Source: Alloalcanivorax mobilis (GTDB lineage: Bacteria; Pseudomonadota; Gammaproteobacteria; Pseudomonadales; Alcanivoracaceae). From it: DNA of 64,000 nucleotides. The translations under genes were made by a program, and so were the position numbers. The stretch is taken from positions 24,991 to 88,990 of the forward strand of contig NZ_NMQZ01000022.1 in assembly GCF_002864685.1 (NCBI RefSeq), read 5' to 3'. Below the pieces are notes generated by a model. It had not been told where the DNA came from, ran no database searches, and saw only the letters and a list, made by a program, of their open reading frames with translations. Within the stretch, counting starts at the first letter, position 1, and every line of letters begins with the position of its first letter. Below, in pieces: positions 49,381 to 58,640 of this stretch.

Positions 49381-50004
49381 TCAGAAAATGGCGTCCAGCG
49401 GGCCGGCGCCTTCACGCACCACTTCGGGGCCCTCGCCATCAGCCAGCGAGATCACCGTGGTTTCGGTGATGCCGCAGAAGCCCCCATCAATCACCAGATC
49501 GACCTGATCGCGCAGGAAATCACGCACGTCCTGCGGATCGGAAAGCGGAAACTCATCGCCGGGCAGGTGCGCGGTGGAGGTCATGATCGGCCCGCCGTGC
49601 TCGGCCAGCAACGCCATACAGATCGGATGATCCGGCACGCGAATGCCGATGGTGCGCTTCTTCGCGTGCATCAATCGGCGCGGCACCTCGCTGGTGCCTT
49701 TCAGAATGAAGGTGTAGGGCCCGGGCGTGTGCGCCTTGAGAAGGCGGTAATCCGGGTTTTCCACTTTTGCGTACAACGCCAGCACGGACAGATCCGGGCA
49801 CAGCAATGTGAACTGGTGTTTATCATCCAGCCGGCGCAAACGGATCAGTCGCTCAAGGGCGTTTTTTTCACCGATGCCACAACCGAGCGCATAGGTGGTG
49901 TCGGTGGGATAGGCGATCAACCCGCCTTGGCGGATCACATCCACTGCCTGACGAATCAGGCGCGGCTGGGGGGTTTCCGGGTGAATATGCAGCACGTCAG
50001 TCAT
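49381..50004 (-). CDS. yciO: YciO-type YrdC/Sua5-domain protein
   Basis: A 207-residue protein of the YrdC/Sua5/TsaC superfamily. Motifs: GGLIAYPTDTTYALGCGIG, RLRRLDDKHQFTLLC, PGPYTFILKG and IGIRVPDHPICMALL. Synteny with rnm and yciB/yciI supports YciO rather than TsaC, which makes threonylcarbamoyl-AMP for tRNA t6A; YciO has weak or different activity. The start codon is enclosed by a perfect 12-bp inverted repeat (50000-50029). Confidence 0.88.
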   Translation of the reverse strand: MTDVLHIHPETPQPRLIRQAVDVIRQGGLIAYPTDTTYALGCGIGEKNALERLIRLRRLDDKHQFTLLCPDLSVLALYAKVENPDYRLLKAHTPGPYTFILKGTSEVPRRLMHAKKRTIGIRVPDHPICMALLAEHGGPIMTSTAHLPGDEFPLSDPQDVRDFLRDQVDLVIDGGFCGITETTVISLADGEGPEVVREGAGPLDAIF

Positions 50005-50029
50005 GGGGCGCGATTTTGCGCCCCATGAC
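50000..50029 (-). promoter_or_regulatory. Perfect 12-bp hairpin over the yciO start codon
   Basis: GTCATGGGGCGC and GCGCCCCATGAC pair perfectly around a six-base loop. The yciO ATG lies in the promoter-distal arm, and no clear Shine-Dalgarno is seen, so folding would hide the start. It could be a translation switch or part of a rnm terminator without U-run. Confidence 0.55.
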
Positions 50030-50123
50030 CCGACCCATGCAAGCGGCATGGGCGAAACAGGGAACAGCGCAAGGCAGACCGCAGGGTGGCCGCCCCCTCC
50101 CCTGAAAACTGAAAACCCCTTAT

Positions 50124-50984
50124 TTATCCCCCGCCGGCACCCGGCAACGCCCACACCGGCGTGGCATCGGCGGGAAACGGCGGCACGCCGCCCAGCCGTA
50201 ACCACTTCTGCGCCGGCGAATGGAAATCGCTGCCCGCCGACACGGCCAGGTCGAAATGTCGCCAGCACTCTTCCAACAACGCCGCTTGATGAGGGCTGAG
50301 CCCGGGCATCAGCGCTTCCAGGGCTAGCCCGCCGGCATTGCGGAAATCGCGCACCAGCTCGCGCAGGCGTTTGCGGGTGAGCTGGTATGCCTGGGGATGG
50401 GCCAGCACCGGGATCGCGCCGCCAGCGAGCAGATCGGCCACGCCCTGCTCCAGGCTCACCCAGGGCGTCGCCACGAATCCGGATTGCCCCTTTTTCAGAA
50501 AACGATTGAACGCGTGCCCCTGATCGCGAACCGCGCCCTCTTCCACCAACACCCGCGCGAACCAGGGCCGGCCCGGGAAATCGCTGCCGGCCAGTGCACA
50601 GGCCTTGGCGTAGGTGCCGTTGAGGCGGGCGGCGCGGTCCAGGCGCTCGCCAATGCGGATCGCCCGCTGCCGCCGCGCCTCTTGCTGCGCCTTTACCCGC
50701 TTCAGCAGGGTGGCGCTGGACGTGTCCAGCCACAGGCCCAGCACGTGGATTTCCCGGCTGCCCCACAACACCGATAATTCGATGCCCGGCACCAGGGTAA
50801 TGCCGTGCTCGGATGCCGCCTGGCCCGCCTCCTCCAACCCATCCAGGGTGTCGTGATCGGTCAACGCCAGGGCATCGACGCCATACTCCGCCGCCCGCGC
50901 CACCAGCTCCGCCGGCGTCAACACGCCGTCGGAGGCCAGGGAATGGCTGTGAAAATCGGGGCAGTGGAACATAATCAGGCTCAT
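50124..50984 (-). CDS. rnm: PHP-domain 5'-3' exoribonuclease (RNase AM)
   Basis: A 286-residue PHP phosphoesterase (YciV/TrpH). Metal motifs are FHSHSLASDGVL, LTDHDTLDGLEEA, PGIELSV, LAHPQAY and SDFHSP. In Escherichia coli YciV is RNase AM, which trims 5' ends of rRNA and short RNAs. An in-frame ATG at 50972 is an alternative start. It lies upstream of yciO on the same strand. Confidence 0.9.
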   Translation of the reverse strand: MSLIMFHCPDFHSHSLASDGVLTPAELVARAAEYGVDALALTDHDTLDGLEEAGQAASEHGITLVPGIELSVLWGSREIHVLGLWLDTSSATLLKRVKAQQEARRQRAIRIGERLDRAARLNGTYAKACALAGSDFPGRPWFARVLVEEGAVRDQGHAFNRFLKKGQSGFVATPWVSLEQGVADLLAGGAIPVLAHPQAYQLTRKRLRELVRDFRNAGGLALEALMPGLSPHQAALLEECWRHFDLAVSAGSDFHSPAQKWLRLGGVPPFPADATPVWALPGAGGG

Positions 50985-51131
50985 GGTGATCGAAACGGGC
51001 TACACGGTAGCATGCTAACGCAACCGCCGGGAGGCCGCCTTCGCGGCGCGCGGGCTCCGAACAGCGCCTCCGATATGGTTTTCCCGTGCTCTTCCCGATA
51101 CCATCGACGGTCCCGGTAAGGAAACCTGTCC

Positions 51132-51767
51132 ATGAAACAATTGTTCGACTACCTCCCGGTGGTGGTGTTTTTCGGCCTCTATTTTCTCACTGGCCGGGAT
51201 ATCATGCTCGCCACCTGGGGCATCATCGCCGCCACCACCTTCCAGGTGTTCGCCGGCCGGCTGATTTTCAAACGCTGGAATCGGCTGCATCTGGGTGTGT
51301 TCGCGGTCACCCTGGTGTTTGGCGGCCTGACGCTGGCACTGCGCGACGACGTCTTTATCAAATGGCGCCCTTCGATCATCAGCTTCGCCCTGGCCGGCGC
51401 CTTGTTGATCGGTCAATTGCTGCGCGAGCGCAACCTGCTACAGCGGCTCTGCGAGGGGCTGATGACCGGCGCCTTCGGGAGCGTGGTGCCGATGGCCCGG
51501 CGCGACTGGGTGATTCTTAACCTGGCCTTCGTGCTCTACTTCATCTTTATCGGCCTGCTTAACCTCTATATCGCGTTTAACTTCAGCACCGACTTCTGGG
51601 TCAACTTCAAGTTGTTTGGCTTTACCGCGATCCAGATGGTGTTCTACGTGGGCGCCTTTGTGTTCTTTTATAAGCGCATCCCGGAAGCCGACCGCAAGCG
51701 GTTGTTCCACTCCGACTCCAAAGACCCGAAAAAAAAGGATGACGATGCTGTACGCGATCATCAGTGA
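51132..51767 (+). CDS. yciB: Inner-membrane protein YciB (septation protein A)
   Basis: A 211-residue membrane protein with five or six helices. Start [19 protein letters not shown], conserved [20 protein letters not shown] and [17 protein letters not shown] identify YciB/IspZ. It interacts with division and elongation proteins and helps envelope integrity. The C-terminus is charged. It overlaps yciI by 23 bp. Confidence 0.93.
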   Translation: MKQLFDYLPVVVFFGLYFLTGRDIMLATWGIIAATTFQVFAGRLIFKRWNRLHLGVFAVTLVFGGLTLALRDDVFIKWRPSIISFALAGALLIGQLLRERNLLQRLCEGLMTGAFGSVVPMARRDWVILNLAFVLYFIFIGLLNLYIAFNFSTDFWVNFKLFGFTAIQMVFYVGAFVFFYKRIPEADRKRLFHSDSKDPKKKDDDAVRDHQ

Positions 51768-52044
51768 AGACGTGCCGAATTCCCTGCCCCTGCGGCAATC
51801 CGCACGCCCGGCTCATTTGCGTCGCCTGGAGGCGTTGCGCGATCAGGGCCGGCTGATTCTGGCCGGTCCGTTGCCGGCGGTGGACAGTGAGCAACCCGGC
51901 GACGCCGGTTTCACCGGCTCGCTGGTGGTGGCGGAATTCCCATCACTGGAACAGGCCCGCCAGTGGGCCGGCGAAGACCCTTATCAGGCCGCCGGCGTGT
52001 ACGCCTCGGTCACGGTGAAGCCGTTCAAGGCGGTCTTGCCCTGA
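51745..52044 (+). CDS. yciI: YciI-family protein
   Basis: A 99-residue YciI/YCII-domain protein of the ferredoxin-like fold. Conserved parts: [43 protein letters not shown] and [13 protein letters not shown]. The conserved His and Asp in RPAHL and GEDPY form a putative active site; related proteins are dehalogenase- or hydrolase-like, the function here unknown. ATG 51745 lies inside the yciB end. Confidence 0.92.
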   Translation: MLYAIISEDVPNSLPLRQSARPAHLRRLEALRDQGRLILAGPLPAVDSEQPGDAGFTGSLVVAEFPSLEQARQWAGEDPYQAAGVYASVTVKPFKAVLP

Positions 52045-52183
52045 TTGCGGGCACGCACCACGCCCCCCACACCCCCATATTTTACAATGCCACCTTGCCC
52101 GGCTCGGGAAATGTGAAAGCCGACCCGACGCCGCGAGAGTGAATTGCCTAAACTCCGCCGCTTGTTATTTAAGGAGTGAGCCG

Positions 52184-52843
52184 ATGCGGTTGCGCTGTTT
52201 GAGCTTTGCCCTGGCGATGTTGTTCGCCACCCCCCTGTTCGCCGCCACCGCCTGGGTGGACGACGAAGTGTACGTGCCGGTGCGCGCTGGCGCCGGCGGC
52301 CAGTATCGGATCGTCCATCGCGGCATTAAAAGCGGCACCCGCATCGAGTTTCTGGGTAACGATGGCGATTGGGCGCACATTCGCTATGGCAGCATCGAGG
52401 GTTACATCGGCAAGCAGTACATCAGTACCACGCCCACCGCCGGCATTGAGCTTGAGCGTGTCAGCAAGGAAAACGATGAACTCAGCAGCAAGATGGCGGA
52501 GCTGCGTACCCGGTTGAACGAACTGGAGGGTGAGCGCAACGCCCTGACCAGCCGCGGCGACGAACTGAAAGCCTCGCTGGACAGCCGCAGCAACGAGCTG
52601 GAACAGCTGCGCGATGTGGCCGCCGACCCGATTCGTCTGGATCAGGCCAACCGCCGCCTGAACGAGGAGCTGAGCATGTTGCGCTCCGAGCTGGATCAGG
52701 TGAAAGCGGAGAACGCCATGCTGCGCAACGACGCCACCTCGCGGAAGTGGATCACCGGCGTCGGCATTCTGATCCTCGGCGTGATCGCCGGCCTGCTTCT
52801 GAAATCGAAATCCGGCCGCCGGCGCGGCAGCTGGACCAACTGA
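52184..52843 (+). CDS. SH3-domain and coiled-coil membrane protein (TIGR04211/YgiM-like)
   Basis: A 219-residue envelope protein: signal peptide (LSFALAMLFATPLFAA), bacterial SH3 domain (about 22-85, VPVRAGAGGQYRIVHRGIKS), coiled coil (about 90-185, with SKENDELSSKMAELRTRLNE) and a C-terminal membrane helix (GVGILILGVIAGLLL) followed by KSKSGRRRGS. AAGGAG precedes the ATG. Matches the TIGR04211/YgiM-like group, whose role in the envelope is unknown. Confidence 0.87.
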   Translation: MRLRCLSFALAMLFATPLFAATAWVDDEVYVPVRAGAGGQYRIVHRGIKSGTRIEFLGNDGDWAHIRYGSIEGYIGKQYISTTPTAGIELERVSKENDELSSKMAELRTRLNELEGERNALTSRGDELKASLDSRSNELEQLRDVAADPIRLDQANRRLNEELSMLRSELDQVKAENAMLRNDATSRKWITGVGILILGVIAGLLLKSKSGRRRGSWTN

Positions 52844-52900
52844 GCCGCTAAGGCGCGTAGCCACCACTCCCGGCGACGCGCCCGATCGACGCCGCAGCGC

Positions 52901-54085
52901 TCAGGCAATCGCGCCGGCCGCCAATAGCTCATCAATGCGGCTTTCCGGGAAGCCGTGTTCACGCAGCACCTCGCGATTGTGCTGGCCGAGACGCGCGCCA
53001 GTGAAGCGGTAGGCCACCGGCGTGGCGGAAAAACGGAACGGTGACGCCACCTGACGCTGGCTGGCGCCGCCCTCGCCGGCCGGCACCTCCACCACCATGC
53101 CGCGCGCCTGCAGCTGCGGATGGGCGGCGGCCTCGCTGAAGCTCAGCACCGGCTCCACGCAACAGTCCAGACCGGCGAACACTTCGCACCAGTGCGCACA
53201 GTCCCGCGCGCCGATCACCGCACCGATCTCCTCTTTCACCCGGGCCACGTCCTGCGCGTCCATGCTGATGCCCAGGTTGATCAGCTCGGGCTTGCCGATC
53301 GCCTGGCAGAACTGGCTGAAAAATTGCGGTTCCAGACCGGCCACCGACAGGTAGCGGCCGTCGCGGGTGCGGTAACAATCATAAAAGCTGCCGCCATTGA
53401 GCCGGGTGCCTTCAAGCTGTGGGTCCTGGCCGGCCAGCAGCGCCCCCGGCGCCGTTAAACCATGCAGGCTGAACGCCGCGTCGGTCATGGAAATATCCAG
53501 GTGCTGGCCTTCACCACTGTGTTGACGGTGAATCACCGCCGCCAACACCGCCATCACCGCGTGGCAGGAGCCGCCGGCGATGTCCGCGGTCTGAAACGCC
53601 ATTGGCGCTGGACCGCTGTCGCGACGGCCGTTGTAGGCGGTGATGCCGGCGATGGAGAGATAATTGAGATCGTGGCCGGCCCGGTCCCGGTAGGGGCCAC
53701 TTTGGCCATAGCCGGTGATGGCGCAGTAAATCAGCGCCGGGTTAACCGCTTTCAGCGCCTCGTAGCCCACCCCGAGGCGATCCATGACGCCGGGCCGGAA
53801 TTGTTCGATGACAATATCGTAGTCTTCCACCAGACGCAGAATCAGGTCACGGCCCTGCGGTTTTTTCAGGTCCACGGCGATCGACCGTTTGGAGCGGTTC
53901 AGATACCCGTGCACCGCCGACACGCCGTCCTCGGAAGGTGGCATCAGCCGCACCAGATCCGGGCGCGTGGGGGATTCCACGCGCAGCACTTCGGCGCCCA
54001 TGTCCGCCAGCATCAGCGTGGCGAAGGGCCCGGGCAACAAGGTGGAAAAGTCGAGGATCTTGAGGCCAGACAACGGTCCGCTCAT
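52901..54085 (-). CDS. CaiB/BaiF-family CoA transferase
   Basis: A 394-residue family III CoA-transferase. Motifs: LKILDFSTLLPGPFATLMLA, VEQFRPGVMDRLG-type segment IEQFRPGVMDRLGVGYEAL, YCAITGYGQSGPYRDRAGHD with the catalytic Asp near the end, and DGRYLSVAGLEPQF. It may be a methylacyl-CoA racemase or a CoA-transferase; the two cannot be told apart by these motifs. It is not in an operon. Confidence 0.87.
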   Translation of the reverse strand: MSGPLSGLKILDFSTLLPGPFATLMLADMGAEVLRVESPTRPDLVRLMPPSEDGVSAVHGYLNRSKRSIAVDLKKPQGRDLILRLVEDYDIVIEQFRPGVMDRLGVGYEALKAVNPALIYCAITGYGQSGPYRDRAGHDLNYLSIAGITAYNGRRDSGPAPMAFQTADIAGGSCHAVMAVLAAVIHRQHSGEGQHLDISMTDAAFSLHGLTAPGALLAGQDPQLEGTRLNGGSFYDCYRTRDGRYLSVAGLEPQFFSQFCQAIGKPELINLGISMDAQDVARVKEEIGAVIGARDCAHWCEVFAGLDCCVEPVLSFSEAAAHPQLQARGMVVEVPAGEGGASQRQVASPFRFSATPVAYRFTGARLGQHNREVLREHGFPESRIDELLAAGAIA

Positions 54086-54310
54086 GAATAGGCGCTCCTT
54101 GGGAAACGGTCACTGATAATGTTGCCGGCAACCCTAAACGCTGGCGCGACCCGCGCCAATGGCAAAGCCGGCCGTGCGGGTGACCGAATCTGACATGGGG
54201 CCAGGGGCGGAACTCCGTTAGCATGCAATGCTGCTAACCTGGAGCCCTGCCTGGCGCTCCGCGAGCCACCGGCGCGACGCCGACCGATATCAACAAAAGG
54301 TTTTCACCGC

Positions 54311-55201
54311 ATGAGCAGCTGGATCAAAATTCGTGGCAGCCTCGCCCTGGTGGGTATTTTCCTGAACACCCTGGTGATGATTCTGCCCCTTTATGTTTTC
54401 GCGCTGTTGCGCCTGGTGCTGCGCTTCCACGCCGCCCAGGTGCCGCTGGCCCGCATTCTGGTGTGGATCGCGGAAACCTGGATGGCCACCAACAACGCCA
54501 TCATTGGCCTGTTCAGCGGGGTCTCCTGGCGGGTCCAGGGTCTGGAGGGTTTGAAACGCGATGAATGGTATCTGGTGACCTCCAATCATCAGTCCTGGGC
54601 CGACATCCTGGTGCTGCAGAAAGTCACCAACCGCCGGGTGCCATCGCTGAAGTTTTTCCTCAAGCAGGAGTTGATCTGGGTGCCGTTGCTGGGCCTGGCC
54701 TGGTGGGCGCTGGATTTTCCGTTCATGAAACGCTACACCCGCGCCCGGCTGGAAAAGCACCCGGAGCTGCGCGGCAAGGACATGGAAACCACGCGTAAGC
54801 AATGCGAGAAGTACGCGCACTTCCCGGTGTCGGTGATGAACTTCCTGGAGGGCACCCGCTTCACGCGCGCCAAACACGACCAACAGGCCTCGCCCTACAC
54901 CCACCTGCTCAAGCCCAAGGCCGGCGGAGCGGCCTTCACCCTGAAGGCGATGGCGGGCCGCCTGCACTGCCTGCTCGACGTCACCATTGTTTACCCACCG
55001 GGCACCAGCCGTTCGCTGTTGGGGTTTCTCGGCGGCGCCATGCGACAGGTCGAGGTGACCATCCGGCAACGGCCGATTCCGGTCTGGGCGGCGCAAGGCG
55101 ATTATGAAAACGACCCGGAATTCCGCCAACGCTTTCAGGCCTGGATCAGTGAAATCTGGACGGAAAAAGACGCTCTTCTGGAAGCGCGCCTGTCCGCCTG
55201 A
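54311..55201 (+). CDS. PlsC-type acyltransferase (YihG-like)
   Basis: A 296-residue membrane-linked acyltransferase. One or two N-terminal helices (LALVGIFLNTLVMILPLYVF) precede motif I SNHQSWADILVL (HX4D, His/Asp catalytic pair), motif III FLEGTRFTRAKH and motif IV PPGTSRS-like. The layout and length match YihG/YihG-like 1-acyl-glycerol-3-phosphate acyltransferases, which add an acyl chain to lysophosphatidic acid or a similar acceptor. Confidence 0.86.
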   Translation: MSSWIKIRGSLALVGIFLNTLVMILPLYVFALLRLVLRFHAAQVPLARILVWIAETWMATNNAIIGLFSGVSWRVQGLEGLKRDEWYLVTSNHQSWADILVLQKVTNRRVPSLKFFLKQELIWVPLLGLAWWALDFPFMKRYTRARLEKHPELRGKDMETTRKQCEKYAHFPVSVMNFLEGTRFTRAKHDQQASPYTHLLKPKAGGAAFTLKAMAGRLHCLLDVTIVYPPGTSRSLLGFLGGAMRQVEVTIRQRPIPVWAAQGDYENDPEFRQRFQAWISEIWTEKDALLEARLSA

Positions 55202-55375
55202 GGCCGCGACGACTATTTTTTCGGCGTTTTTCGCCCTTCCCTTCGAGGATTTTCAAACACTCCTTTCCGCGCGCCACCAGATTTGCCTATAGTAAGGGCC
55301 CGGCGCGGCGCGCGCCGATCAGAGGTGTCCCTTGAAAGACACCCGACCCGTACCGACACTTCCTTTGGAATGGCC

Positions 55376-57937
55376 ATGCTAGGCAAGTTATTCAAACCCC
55401 GGTGGCAACACCGCGACCCGGCCGTGCGTGCTCAGGCGGTCCACGACCTTGATGCGGCGCGTGATGCCGACACCCTGACCGCCCTGGCCCGCGACGATCA
55501 AAGCGCCGAAGTGCGCCGACTCGCCAGCGCCGCGCTACTGGACTTCACGGTTCTCGATACGCTGACCGACAACGATGCCGATGCCGGAGTGCGGGCCGCC
55601 GCTGGCGAGCGGATCATGGCGCTGCTGGCCGGCACCGTGCCCGGCGGACCGAGCACCGCGACCCGTCTGCATTTGATCGCCCACACCAACAACCCCGACG
55701 TTCTCTCCCACGTTGCCCGTCACAGCCCCGATGCGCCGTGCCGGCAGGCGGCTTTGGCCAGCCTCGACGATCCCCAGGCGCTCTACCAACTGGCGCTGTC
55801 CGGCAAAGACGAAGCGCTGCGCCTGGCCGCCGCGCAACGCCTGGAGGACGCCACCCTGCTGCGCCAACTGAGCCGCGAAGGCCGCGACAAGCGCGTGGTG
55901 CGTCTGGCCCGCGAGCGTGGCAAACAGCATCAACTGCAGGAACACCAGCAGCGTGAGCAGCAGGAGCGTGCCGCCCAGGTGTGCGGCGCACTGCGGCAAT
56001 TGGCGCAACGCAGCAGCGATCCGTTGTTCGAAGCGCGTTTTGCTCAGCTCGAACAAAGCTGGGCGGAACTGCGCGATCACGCCAGCGAGCCACAGCGCAC
56101 CGAGGCCGAAGTGGCGATCGGCCAATGCCAGACCAGGCTCGCGGAACAGGCCGAGCTGGCCCGCGCGGAACAGGCCCGCGCCGCCGCTTCGAGGGAGCAG
56201 CGCCAAGCCCATGACACCTTGTCCGCACTGCTGCGCGACACCGTTGAGCAAACCTGGGAAGAACAACTCGGCGCGCTGCGCTCCCTGGTGGACACCCAGG
56301 AACGCCGCTGGCTCTCCGCCAGCGAGGAGCAAACGCCGACCGAGGATGGCCAGCGTGCCTTTCAGCGCCAGCTTGATCTGTGGCGCCAACTGATCGAATT
56401 GGCCGAAGCCGCCCGCGAAGACCTCAGCGACGAACAACGCCGGGAACTGGCCGCGCGCTGGCCCTCCGGGGTGCCCGCGCCGGCCAGCCTGAGCGGCCTC
56501 GCCGAGCCGCAACCGGAAGCGCCGCCGGCCCGCGCGCCGCGCCCGCCGCAGAGCCGCCATCGCGGCCTGGTGACGGCACTGCGCCGGGAACTGGAGAAAG
56601 GCAACCTCAAGCACGCCAATCGCCTGTGGCACAAAGCGGAGCTGGCCCTGGAAGAGCACGACGACGCCTGGCTGAGCGCCCAGCTCGAGCGCCTTTCCGC
56701 GCGCCGCGACGAACTGCGGGACTGGCACTCGTTCGCCGCCCAGCCAAAAAAAGAGCAACTCTGCGAGCGCATGGAAACCCTTGAGGGCGCCGCGCTGGAC
56801 GCGGCCGAGCTGGCCAGCGCGATTCAGGCGCTGCACGACGAATGGCGTGAATTGATGAGCTCCGACCAGGGCCAGGATCAGGCTCTCTGGGACCGCTTCA
56901 AGGGCGCCTCCGACCGTGCCTACCAGCCTTGCCGGGCCCATTTCGCCGAGCTCGATCAACAGCGCGCCGACAACCTGCAACGCCGGCGCGCCCTGTGCGA
57001 ACAATTGGCCGGTTTTATCGACGCCCAGGACTGGTCGGCGCGAACCGGCTGGCAGGCGGTGTGGGAGATCCGCCGCCAGGCGCCCCAGGAATGGAAAGCG
57101 TTGTCGCCGGTGCGCTTCACCGATGCCCGCGATCTGCAAAAGCGGTTTTCCGCGTTGCTCTCGCAACTGGACGAACGGCTTGAAACCGCCTGGCAAAGCG
57201 CTGAGCAGGCCCGCCAGGCCCTGATCGCCGAAGCCCGGGAGCTGGCCGCCGCCGAGGACGTGCACGGCGCCGCCCGACAGGCGCAGACCCTGCAACAAGC
57301 GTGGCGCGACACACCCTGGCTGCCGCCGGCGCGGCATCGCAATCACCAGAAGGAATTCCGGCGCCTGATGGACGCCCTGTTCGCCGCCCGGCAAGCGCAA
57401 TTCGACAACCGCCAGGCGCAACGCCAGGAAGCCGCGGAGCAAACCCGCACCCGCTTACAGCAAGTGGAAAGCGCACTGAACGGCGCTCCCGACGATCAGG
57501 ACCCGGGCCGCCTCCAACGCTGGGCCGACGAACTGGGCAACGCGGACCTGGGCGCGCTGGATCGCGATAGCCAACGCCGCGCCCGTCAGTTGACCGAGCG
57601 TTTACGGCGCGCCGCCGCCGACCTGCCACGCTGGCGGCGCTGGTGTCAGGCGCGCGAGCGAATCGCCGCCGCGCCGGCCGGCCCGGCCCGGCCAGAGGAC
57701 GCCACCCTGGCGGTGGCCATCGAGGCATTGGCCGGTGTCGACAGCCCCGAACACGCCCGCGCCGAGCGCATGGCCTGGCAATTGGAGCAGTTACCCCGGG
57801 CGATGAAGTCCTCCGACTTCCAGCCCGTGGAAGAGGCGCTTACGCTGGTCGAGGCGCGCGCCGACGCCCAGCCCCTGGACGCCGATCTGGCGGCGCGGCT
57901 GGCGCGCGCACTGGCGGCCCTGGAGCCACGCCCCTGA
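55376..57937 (+). CDS. Large DUF349 coiled-coil protein
   Basis: An 853-residue protein. Residues 1-150 hold HEAT-like helical repeats (DPAVRAQAVHDLDAARDAD), then long coiled coils rich in Glu, Arg, Ala and Gln. Several DUF349 repeats are seen (for example LWDRFKGASDRAYQPCRAHF and WKALSPVRFTDARDLQKRF). The function of DUF349 proteins is unknown; the shape suggests a scaffold. ATG 55376 has GGA upstream; ATG 55370 is possible. The open frame on the opposite strand is a composition shadow. Confidence 0.87.
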   Translation: MLGKLFKPRWQHRDPAVRAQAVHDLDAARDADTLTALARDDQSAEVRRLASAALLDFTVLDTLTDNDADAGVRAAAGERIMALLAGTVPGGPSTATRLHLIAHTNNPDVLSHVARHSPDAPCRQAALASLDDPQALYQLALSGKDEALRLAAAQRLEDATLLRQLSREGRDKRVVRLARERGKQHQLQEHQQREQQERAAQVCGALRQLAQRSSDPLFEARFAQLEQSWAELRDHASEPQRTEAEVAIGQCQTRLAEQAELARAEQARAAASREQRQAHDTLSALLRDTVEQTWEEQLGALRSLVDTQERRWLSASEEQTPTEDGQRAFQRQLDLWRQLIELAEAAREDLSDEQRRELAARWPSGVPAPASLSGLAEPQPEAPPARAPRPPQSRHRGLVTALRRELEKGNLKHANRLWHKAELALEEHDDAWLSAQLERLSARRDELRDWHSFAAQPKKEQLCERMETLEGAALDAAELASAIQALHDEWRELMSSDQGQDQALWDRFKGASDRAYQPCRAHFAELDQQRADNLQRRRALCEQLAGFIDAQDWSARTGWQAVWEIRRQAPQEWKALSPVRFTDARDLQKRFSALLSQLDERLETAWQSAEQARQALIAEARELAAAEDVHGAARQAQTLQQAWRDTPWLPPARHRNHQKEFRRLMDALFAARQAQFDNRQAQRQEAAEQTRTRLQQVESALNGAPDDQDPGRLQRWADELGNADLGALDRDSQRRARQLTERLRRAAADLPRWRRWCQARERIAAAPAGPARPEDATLAVAIEALAGVDSPEHARAERMAWQLEQLPRAMKSSDFQPVEEALTLVEARADAQPLDADLAARLARALAALEPRP

Positions 57938-58004
57938 TCCCGGCCTTATGGTTCGGGGCAAACCCTGACCTCGCCCGCGCTGCATCCTGAATCCTGTATC
58001 GCCC

Positions 58005-58634
58005 TCATTGCCCGTAACGCTTGCCGGTGTCGGCCAGGAAAGCGCGCTCCTCGGCGCTGCTTTCCCGGCCCAGCGCACGGTTGCGGTGGGGAAAGCGGCC
58101 GAATCGCGCGATCAGATCGTGGTGTTCGCGGGCAAAATCCAGGTTGCCGCGCAGCGTTTCCTTGAGCGCGGCAGGCGCTTGCTCATGCAACCCCTCGAAA
58201 CAGACCACGCTCTGCTCCTGTAACGTCAGGTCCTCGGCGTGCATCAGCGGCATGCAGAAAAACACCTGGCCCGCCAGTGGCAGTTGCCGTTGCATGCCGG
58301 TGGAAAGGCCTTCGAGCGTCAGCGTGGCGGCGCGGTGATCGCCGGCGAAGGCTCGCGCCTCGCCGCGAAACAAATTGCGGGTGAACTGGTCGAGCAACAG
58401 AATCAACGCCAGCCGCGACGGCGCCGAGCGCTCCCACTCCACCAGCTCGCGCCGCAGCGCCGCCTCAACGCGGTCCGCGAAGCGCTCGTCGATTTCCGCG
58501 TCCTGCGCCGGGTTACTGATAAACCACCGGCGGCTGAACGCTTGCACCGGCCACGGCGCGGCGTGGTCATCGCCGAACCAGTAGTCGAGAATGTCCTGAT
58601 ACGCTGAGTGATTGTCCATGCCCCAATTGTCCAT
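58005..58634 (-). CDS. DUF924-family protein
   Basis: A 209-residue helical protein of the DUF924 family. Conserved segments are DILDYWFGDD, RWFISNPAQDAEIDERF, LILLLDQFTRNLFRGEARAF and LPLAGQVFFCMPLMHAEDL. Function unknown; often found in proteobacteria. The N-terminus begins with a 5-residue duplication (MDNWG-MDNHS) caused by a 15-bp repeat that also duplicates the start codon (58634 and 58619). Confidence 0.88.
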   Translation of the reverse strand: MDNWGMDNHSAYQDILDYWFGDDHAAPWPVQAFSRRWFISNPAQDAEIDERFADRVEAALRRELVEWERSAPSRLALILLLDQFTRNLFRGEARAFAGDHRAATLTLEGLSTGMQRQLPLAGQVFFCMPLMHAEDLTLQEQSVVCFEGLHEQAPAALKETLRGNLDFAREHHDLIARFGRFPHRNRALGRESSAEERAFLADTGKRYGQ

Positions 58635-58640
58635 GCGCCG

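Noticed and set aside
49381..50766. A single 461-codon gene covering yciO and part of rnm
   Set aside because: The upstream part is out of frame with rnm, which has intact PHP motifs; yciO similarity begins only at ATG 50004.
55535..57442. A 635-codon open frame antisense to the DUF349 gene
   Set aside because: Shadow of a very GC-rich coiled-coil gene; no domain recognised.
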